A stretch of 64,000 nt of DNA from contig NC_073626.1 of NCBI RefSeq assembly GCF_029407905.1, positions 81,867,482 to 81,931,481 of the forward strand, in the 5' to 3' direction. Source of the DNA: Bubalus kerabau. Taxonomy: Eukaryota > Chordata > Mammalia > Artiodactyla > Bovidae. The position numbers and the translations under genes are program-made. Below are positions 57,941 to 64,000 of the stretch, piece after piece. Positions within the stretch are counted from its first letter, which is position 1. The number at the start of each line of letters is the position of its first letter. The notes below the pieces were generated by a model, which had not been told where the DNA came from, made no database searches, and saw nothing but the letters and a program-made list of their open reading frames with translations.

Positions 57941-58668
57941 CTTCTCTCCTTTTCTCTTTCTGCCATAGGGCACCTGAGCTATGGCAGCTACCGTAGTTGG
58001 GTCCTTGTTTGGTTAAGCAAAAGGACTTGGGGACAAACGTCATTTAAATTTTTTTTCTTTAAAGTTTGATTTTCAAACGTCCTCTTTACTGCTCCTTCTT
58101 TCTCCCCCTGGATCTGATGGATGTTTTCTAGTTGTATTTTGCATGAAACAAATGGAAAATTATTAGCTTAAAAGAATAAGGTTGCAGTGGAAACCTCTGA
58201 GATTTTTATTTCCTAGCACCCATTTGCTTTTTTCCAGGAAAGAGTTATCTAGTTTATCTCTGGGAAGCTACCCTCTTTTCCACCCTCCATTTATATTCTT
58301 GGGGTGGGGCTCCTGTTTGCTGGAGCAAATGGCTCAGTCCTAGGTGGTGAGTATTGCCCAGCCCTGGCCTCAGTGTTTCAGGGAGCACAAACCAATGAGA
58401 CTTTTTTCTGAGACTGTTAGAAAATGGCTCTTTTACACTGGACTTGAGATGGGAAGATGTGATGTTAGAACTTTGACAGCCATCATCAATCACAAGGAAA
58501 CAGACTGCCTGAGAATGGAGCCAGTACACAGGATTATGTTAAGATATGGATGGAAAGGTACCTTGAAATTAAGCTACAGGACAGAGCATCCCTGAAGACA
58601 GCTCCTCCTTTGAGTTTTTCATTTACAACCCATTAAATTCTTTCTTCTTAGGCCAGTTTGGATGAGAT
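57941..58668. other. Intergenic; possible old LTR or DNA repeat at 58370-58665
   Basis: The stretch 'gccatcatcaatcacaagg', then 'cattaaattctttcttctta', then 'ggccagtttggatgag' has the style of an old interspersed repeat end. The family is not identified. No exon seen. Confidence 0.35.
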
Positions 58669-58681
58669 CACCCATCACTTA

Positions 58682-58908
58682 GAGCTTCCCTGGTGGCTCA
58701 GACGATAAAGAATCTGCCTGCAATGTGGGAGACCTGGGTTCACTCCCTGGGTTGGGAAGCTCTCCTGGAGAAAGAAATGGCAATCCACTCCAGTATTCTT
58801 GCCTGGAGAATTTCATGTACAGAGGAGCCTGGCAGGCTATAGTCCATAGGGTCGAAAAGAGTTGGACAGGATTGAGTGACTAATACCTTTTCACTTTCAC
58901 TTTCTTTT
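58682..58908 (+). mobile_element. Bov-tA SINE, 13-bp TSD
   Basis: Full-length sense Bov-tA beginning 'gagcttccctggtggctcag'. Perfect TSD cacccatcactta at 58669-58681 and 58909-58921. Confidence 0.97.
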
Positions 58909-58921
58909 CACCCATCACTTA

Positions 58922-59160
58922 ACAAGGGAGACTGCCAATTAAATAAGAGGGGTTCAATTCTAGGGTCTCTTATTCAGTTTCCCAGTCTTCATCATTTAGT
59001 TTTGGGGTCCATGCCCACTTTAATCACAAGGGGGGCTGTGATTTTCTTTGGCCACTGTTTCTTGGGCTTTCATCTTCTCCAGGTACTGTGAATGAAGCAG
59101 GGTCTGAGTATTCCTGGATTGCCTGGTGACAGTACCTTCTGGATACAACCAAAATGCCAT
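58922..59160. other. Single-copy intergenic sequence
   Basis: Nothing recognised before the L1 fragment. Confidence 0.5.
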
Positions 59161-59357
59161 TCCAACTTGATTCTTAGATTCACTTTTTCAGACCAGTCTT
59201 TCAGCTTTTACATTAAGATCTGTGATCCATTTTGAACTAATTCTTGTGTGTGGTGTAAGATATCAAGTAAAACCATTTTGTTGCTGAAGATGTGTTAGTG
59301 TTGCAGATCATTTTTTTTTTAAAAAAGGATTTTTCTTTCCCTATTCAATTGTCTTAG

Positions 59358-60100
59358 TGAAACCATTTACCACAGATTGGGACCTGAAGCCATGTGCTGG
59401 GACTTGAATCCAGCCAAAACCCAGTTTGGGACTTGAACTCACATGGCTGGGACTCAAACCCAGCCAAAACTCTGCTTGGGACTTGAACCCATGTGGCTGG
59501 AACCCAAACTCAGCCAAAACCTTATTTGGGACTCAAACCCATGTAGCTGGAACTCAAATCCAGCCAAAACCCTGCTTGGGACTTGAACCCACATGACTGG
59601 GACTCAAACCCAGCCAAAACTCATGGTACCTGGTTTTAGGACCTAATGAAGCGCAGGTTCTTGATGTTTCATCACAGAAAGAGTTCAGTGAGAGACAAAG
59701 TGATAGGTAAGAAGTAGATTTATTCAGATTCAAAGAGAAGCACACTCCATAGAGTGTGGGCCATTGCAGAAGATGAGTGCAGCTGTGAAATGTGGCGTGG
59801 TTAGTTTTAATAGGCTGGGCAATTTCATATGCTAATGAGTGGGAGGATTATTTCAACTATTTTGGGGAAGGGACGGAGATTTCCAGGATCTGGGCCACCA
59901 CCCACTCCTTGGTCTTTTGACAGGGCCTTGGAACTGTCATGGCACCTCTGGGTGTGTCATTTCACTTGCTGATTGAAGATCAAGGTCTAGTCTTGTCTGC
60001 CATTTTGGTCCCATTTGATTCTAATCAGTTTATGTTGTGTCCTTGGGCCATGTAATTCTTTCAAAAGTTGTGCCCTGCCCCCTCTCTTCCTCCTGTTACA
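59358..60100 (-). mobile_element. Solo ERV LTR with 4-bp TSD and 50-bp tandem array
   Basis: On minus it begins TGTAACAGGAGG and ends GGTTTCA. TATA-like TATTAAAA (59805-59812 on plus), then poly(A) signal AATAAA (59719-59724), then a long U5 follow. The TSD TTAG lies at 59354-59357 and 60101-60104, and removing the insert restores L1. Five 50-bp units occupy the U5 end. A 4-bp TSD fits a class I integrase. No viral genes remain. Confidence 0.93.
59378..59626. repeat. 50-bp x 5 tandem array in the LTR U5
   Basis: Units: 59378-59426 (49 bp), 59427-59476, 59477-59526, 59527-59576 and 59577-59626. Each starts TGGGAC(T/C)(T/C)(G/A)AA and contains CAGCCAAAAC. Within a unit the 'tgggacttgaa' and 'ctgggactcaaa' halves are themselves related (about 25 bp), so the array may be a repeat of a repeat. 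Confidence 0.95.
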
Positions 60101-60231
60101 TTAGCACCTTTGTTGAACATCACTGAATCATAAGTGTAAGGCTTTATTTCTGAACCCTCAATTCCACACCACTGATCTATAGTTCTATCCTTATTGTCAG
60201 TGACAAATTGACATTTGCCAAGGGCATTTGC

Positions 60232-61058
60232 CAGGCTTCTCAGATGGTGCTAGTGGTAAAGAACCCACCTGCCAATACAGGAGACATAAAAGATGTGGGT
60301 TTAATCCCTGGGTTGGGAAGACCCCTGGAGGAGGGCATGGCAACCCACTCCAGCATTCTTGCCTGAAGAATCTCATGGACAGAGGAGCCTGGTGGGCTAC
60401 AGTCCATAGGGCCGGCCACAAAGAGTTGGACATAACTGAAGTGAGACACTTTATTTTGGGGGGCTCTAAAATCACTGCAGATGGTGACTGCAGTCATGAA
60501 ATTGAAAGATGCTTGCTCCTTGAAGAAAAGCTATGACCAACCTAGACAGCATATTAAAAAGCAGAGACATTAGTTTGCCAGCAAAGGTCCATATAGTCAA
60601 AGCTATGGTTTTTCCAGTAGTCATGTATGGATGTGAGAACTGGACTCTAAAGAAAGCTGAGCGCCAAAGAATTGATGCTTTTAAACTGTGGTGTTGGAGA
60701 AGACTCTTGAGAGTCCCTTGGACTGCACGGAAATCAAACCAGTCAATCCTAAAGGAAATCAATCCTGAATATTCATTGGAAGGACTGATGCTGAAGCTGA
60801 AACTCCAATATTTTGGCCACCTGATGCAAAGAACTGACTCACTGGAAAAGACCCTGATGCTCAGAAAGACTGAAGGCAGGAGAAGTGGGCGTCAGAGGAT
60901 GAGATGGTTGGATGGCATCACTGACTGGATGGATATGAGTTTGAGTAAGCTCTGGGAGTTGGTGATGGACAGGGAAGCCTGGCATGCTGCAGTCAATGGG
61001 GTCACAAAGAGTCAGACATGACTGAGCAATTGAACTGAAGTGACTTAGCAGCAGCAAC
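60232..61058 (+). mobile_element. Bov-tA/BovB composite under one TSD
   Basis: 60232-60447 is a Bov-tA with tRNA-derived head and SINE body. It is joined directly to 5'-truncated BovB (60448-61041) and a 'gacttagcagcagcaacaa' tail. The only matching flanks are aagggcatttgc (60220-60231) and aagagcatttgc (61059-61070), 11 of 12. No TSD lies between the parts. This is what a template switch from BovB RNA to SINE RNA during one insertion would leave. Confidence 0.7.
60533..61021 (+). pseudogene. BovB C-terminal frame (in the composite)
   Basis: 162 codons open: MTNLDSILKSRDI, MYGCENWTLKKAERQRIDAF, LWCWRRLLRVPWTARKSNQSILKEI, then RMRWLDGITDWMDMSLSKL to the natural C-terminal region. It lacks the reverse-transcriptase core because of 5' truncation. 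A one-base shift near 60520 breaks continuity with upstream codons. Confidence 0.85.
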
Positions 61059-61577
61059 AAGAGCATTTGCATCTGCCTCGGTAGGGATTGAATCCTGTGC
61101 TACTGCAGCTCTTGACCTTTGACACACCCTGTAGGGAGTCCAGGGTGGAGAATGAGGCACATTGTGCTCCAGGAAAACTGGTGGAATGAGTCTTTAGATA
61201 GTTAGATGCTTTCAGGAACTGATTTCATGATCCCAACCCTTGTATCTTTCCACTTCTAGAAAAACACTAAGTTCCTTTGTGGTGACATCAGCTTCTTGTG
61301 ACTAGCAGAAAAGAAAACCTTTCATAAGATAAGAGCTTGATTGCATGAATTCCCCCTTCAACAAAATCACATATTGACCTTTCCCTCCTACCTCTTTGGA
61401 GCAGTTTCTCAGGGCTATCTGAGGTGTTGTCTCCTGGGCTGCAGTCCTCATTTTTCCCCAAATAAAACTTACCTTGCAACTCTCACGTTGTGAATCTTTT
61501 TTAAATTGACATGACACGAGTACCCCACCATATTGATTTACTTTGTATTAAGTTTTGGAATTGGGTGATGTAAACCT

Positions 61578-61851
61578 CATTGAAAGGATTGATATTGAAG
61601 CTGAAACTCCAATACCCTGGCCACCTGATGCAAAGAGTTGACTCATTTGAAAAGACCCTGATGCTGGGAAAGATTGAGGGCAGGAGGAGAAGGGGACAAC
61701 AGAGGATGAGATGGTTGGATGGCATCACCGATTCAATCGACATGAGTTTGGGTGAACTCCGGGAGTTGGTGATAGACAGGGAGGCCTGGAGTGCTGTAGT
61801 TCATGGGGTCTCAGAGAGTTGGACACAATTGAGAGATTGAACTGAACTGAC
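61578..61851 (+). mobile_element. BovB 3' end
   Basis: Sense BovB of ~270 bp, ending 'gagattgaactgaactgac', inside antisense L1. An 86-codon frame (61580-61840) covers the C-terminal protein end. Confidence 0.93.
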
Positions 61852-62515
61852 CGAAACCTTTCAGGTTTTTCCTTTTTTTTTCTCCTTCAAAATTGTCTTG
61901 GCTATTCTGGGTTCTTTGCATTTCTGTGTAAATCTTAGGGCCAGGTTGTCAAGTGAAAAAAAATGCCTGCTGGAATTTTTGAATATTGAATCTTGTAATT
62001 CATGTACATGAAATGTCTCTTTGTTTTTAAAGATCTTCTTGATTTATTTCAGTAATTCATTGTAATTCTCAGTTTACAGATCTTGCACTTCTTTTGTTAA
62101 ATTTATTCCAAGTCTTTTTGATGCTATCATAAATGTTTTTCTTAATTCAAATTTTTAATTGTTCCAACTTTATATCTTTTAAAGTCATCAAGAGACAAAC
62201 AAATACTTATATAGGCTGTTACTAGTTTCCATTTCTTTCTGTAGAACCTCAACATCTGATGCCATTTTCTATCCTTGAGAAAGACTTTAGTATTCTTGGA
62301 AGAAAAGACTGCCAGAAAAGTATCTTGGTTTTCATTCATCTAGGCATGTTTTTATTTCATCTTTATTTCTGAAGGACAGTTTTGCTGAATATTGATATAT
62401 TCACTGACTTTTTTTTTTTTTTTTAAGAATTTTGAATGTCATTGCATTGCCTTTTGGTCTCCACTGTTTCAGATAAGAAGTCAGCCATTCATAATACTGT
62501 TGTTCTGAGATTTCT

Positions 62516-63081
62516 CTATTAAAGCCTTGCATCGACTATTGTGACTATGGTCACTCTATTCTCACCAGCTGGAACTGCAACTTCAGGCGAGCAGAGCAAC
62601 TAACTTTACTTGCAGAACTGCCAATTACCAATACTGCTACTTCTGAAATAGTCCGGTGAAACATGGATGTTCACATTCTACTCCAAATAAAGCTAGCACC
62701 CTCCAGCAACAAAGCTCTCCCTTTTCATGACTAGCCTTACCCTGCAAAATTACATTGACTGAGCCATCCCAGGAATGAAAGCCACAAATGCCCTCTGTTC
62801 TTATATATAGTTCTAGCAGATTTTTGTGAAGCAACTTTCCTCAATTTGTTGTTTGCCTTTAGTCAATTTCCAGAGCCCTGAAATGGGTGTTTACAAGAAT
62901 TTAGTTGACTTTTATAGTTGTTTTTTGAGAAAAGGATTTGCCAACCTCTCCACTCTACCATAAGCACTGGTTGTCTGATTTGAACTGCTATTATTTTATC
63001 CACTTATGAATATGCTCATATCCTTAATTTTCTTTGAATCAATAGGAAATAACTTGGCTAAAATCATTCCTTTGTAAACGT
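62516..63081. other. Unassigned intergenic sequence
   Basis: No gene recognised. The part at 62855-62980 has the look of an old L1 or LTR end, but I cannot assign it. Confidence 0.4.
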
Positions 63082-63352
63082 ATGCTGCTGCTAAGTCACT
63101 TCAGTCATGTCTGACTCTGTGTGACCCCATAGATGGCAGCCCACCAGGCTCCCCCGTCCCTGGGATTCTCCAGGCAAGAACACTGGAGTGGGTTGCCATT
63201 TCCTTCTCCAATGCATGCAAGTGAAAATGAAAGTGAAGTCGCTCAGTCATGTCCGACTCTTAGCAACCCCATGGACTGCAGCCCACCAGGCTCCTCCGTC
63301 CATGGGATTTTCTAGGCAAGAGTACTGGAGTGGGGTGCCATTGCCTTCTCTG
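63082..63352 (-). mobile_element. Bov-A2 SINE
   Basis: Reverse-strand dimer beginning with the short (CTG)n complement and 'ctaagtcacttcagtcatgt', ending 'ggtgccattgccttctctg'. Confidence 0.94.
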
Positions 63353-63459
63353 TCGTAACTATATAAAGGCTTTAAAAATTTGGAAACTCCCTGACAATCT
63401 GCTTGTCATAACACCCACCATACTCAACAGCAAACTATCTGTTTAATTATCCTTAACCC

Positions 63460-63590
63460 TCACTAAACTATAAGCTCCGTTACAATAGGGAGTATGTGTC
63501 TTTTGTTCATGAGCTATATGCCTAGCACAATCTGATGTATTAAGAGGTGCTTAGACTTAAAATATTTGTTAAATAAACAAGTAAATTTCC
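63460..63590 (+). mobile_element. L2/MIR-type 3' end fragment
   Basis: 'actaaactataagctccgtt', 'gtgtcttttgttcatgagct', 'ctagcacaatctgatgtatt' and 'aaatatttgttaaataaac' follow the shared L2/MIR-family 3' end. Confidence 0.65.
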
Positions 63591-63804
63591 CCTACCCTGT
63601 TGAGGTAATAGGGAAGAGCCAAGGCAATGTAAAAGCATTTTAACTACAATTCATTCTATGCTTAAATAATTAGTCACTGGGGGTCTTCTTTGTTTATAGG
63701 AAAACAAAATGCTCTGTTCTCAAAATAAGTGATCTTTAGTTCTTTAGAACTTTATTCCATGAGCCCTCAACTGGTATTTGAAAGTACTTAGCCCATAGTT
63801 GGGG

Positions 63805-64000
63805 CTTCCCTAGTGGCTCAGATGGTGAACAGTCTGCCTGCAATGCAGGAGACCTGGGTTCAATCCTTTGGTTGGGAGGGTCCAGACCCAGGTTTGATCC
63901 TTGGGTGGGGAAGATCCCCTAGAGAAGGGAATGGCTACCCACTCCAGTGTTCTTGCCTAGAAAATTCCATGGGCAGAGGAGCCTGGTGGGCTACAGCCCA
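63805..64000 (+). mobile_element. Bov-tA SINE with internal 34-bp duplication (runs off window)
   Basis: Sense Bov-tA beginning 'ggcttccctagtggctcag'. The B-box-containing stretch is present twice (63851-63880 and 63885-63914, period 34 bp). The element continues past the window end. Confidence 0.94.

Larger units (their letters stand above)
60201..61511 (+). mobile_element. Probable ERV LTR interrupted by the Bov-tA/BovB composite
   Basis: A left piece (60201-60231, TGACAAATTGAC) and right piece (61071-61511) together read like an LTR of about 470 bp. AATAAA lies near 61460, followed by 'ttgcaactctcacgttgtga' and a terminal TTGACA. Both ends abut antisense L1. The 5' boundary and family are uncertain, and no clean TSD is seen. 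Confidence 0.5.
59165..62515 (-). mobile_element. Old L1, antisense, host of three retroelement insertions
   Basis: Antisense L1 ORF2 blocks lie at 59165-59357, 60101-60200, 61512-61577 and 61852-62340 ('tgatccattttgaactaatt', 'ccactgatctatagttctat', 'aaattgtcttggctattctg'). Further upstream-type L1 sequence is at 62340-62515 ('ctgaaggacagttttgctga'). Two LTRs, a SINE/BovB composite and a BovB separate the blocks. Confidence 0.65.

Noticed and set aside
59378..59626. CRISPR-like array
   Set aside because: The units are contiguous 50-bp tandem repeats without unique spacers, inside an LTR of a mammalian genome.

Overview
The window is ruminant nuclear DNA, most likely from a bovid. The evidence is its repeat content: at least fifteen copies of the RTE-type LINE BovB, many tRNA-derived Bov-tA SINEs, dimeric Bov-A2 SINEs with (AGC)n tails, ruminant-type L1 3' ends, and older mammalian repeats (MIR, L2, MER5A, MaLR LTRs). 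I found no host protein-coding exon, tRNA, rRNA or CRISPR array. Every reading frame I can assign belongs to a retrotransposon. This is an intergenic or deep intronic region built mainly by retrotransposition. The species cannot be fixed from the sequence.

Layout. 1-3870: one decayed plus-strand L1 carrying seven later insertions. 3871-6110: mostly single-copy DNA with a MIR. 6121-6258: an imperfect palindrome beside a 1.7 kb BovB (6274-8008). 8529-10110: a MaLR LTR and an old DNA transposon, each split by a younger insertion. 10215-19915: L1 sequence, including a nearly full-length but dead L1 with its GC-rich 5' UTR from about 11610, cut by BovB, Bov-tA, Bov-A2 and a class II LTR. 19916-29070: mainly single-copy DNA with three LTRs, MIRs and an L2. 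29515-38584: L1 pieces in both orientations with three BovB copies and a tandem duplication. 38585-40857: a 5'-inverted BovB holding the best-preserved endonuclease and reverse transcriptase segments. 40975-44185: a minus-strand old L1 with its 5' UTR. 44363-50590: MER5A, BovB, Bov-tA, L1 and MaLR. 50595-54680: mainly single-copy DNA. 54820-56535: a BovB split by an LTR with a 4-bp target duplication. 56536-59160: mainly single-copy DNA with two SINEs. 59165-62515: a minus-strand L1 that received an LTR with a 50-bp tandem array, a second LTR and a probable Bov-tA/BovB chimera. The window ends inside a Bov-tA.

How the parts relate. Bov-tA and Bov-A2 share the BovB 3' end and are mobilised by the BovB machinery in trans (established knowledge). 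Target-site duplications (TSDs) read directly here give a relative order: L1, L2, MIR, MaLR and DNA transposons first, then BovB and LTRs, then Bov-tA and Bov-A2. All coding remnants are broken. The best is a 267-codon BovB frame with an intact YADD motif at 39831-40634. I found no new functional system. The most unusual items are the probable chimeric retrotransposon (60232-61058), the LTR with five 50-bp units (59358-60100), the twin-primed BovB with duplicated filler (38585-40857), and the palindrome-joined tandem duplication (36886-37167).
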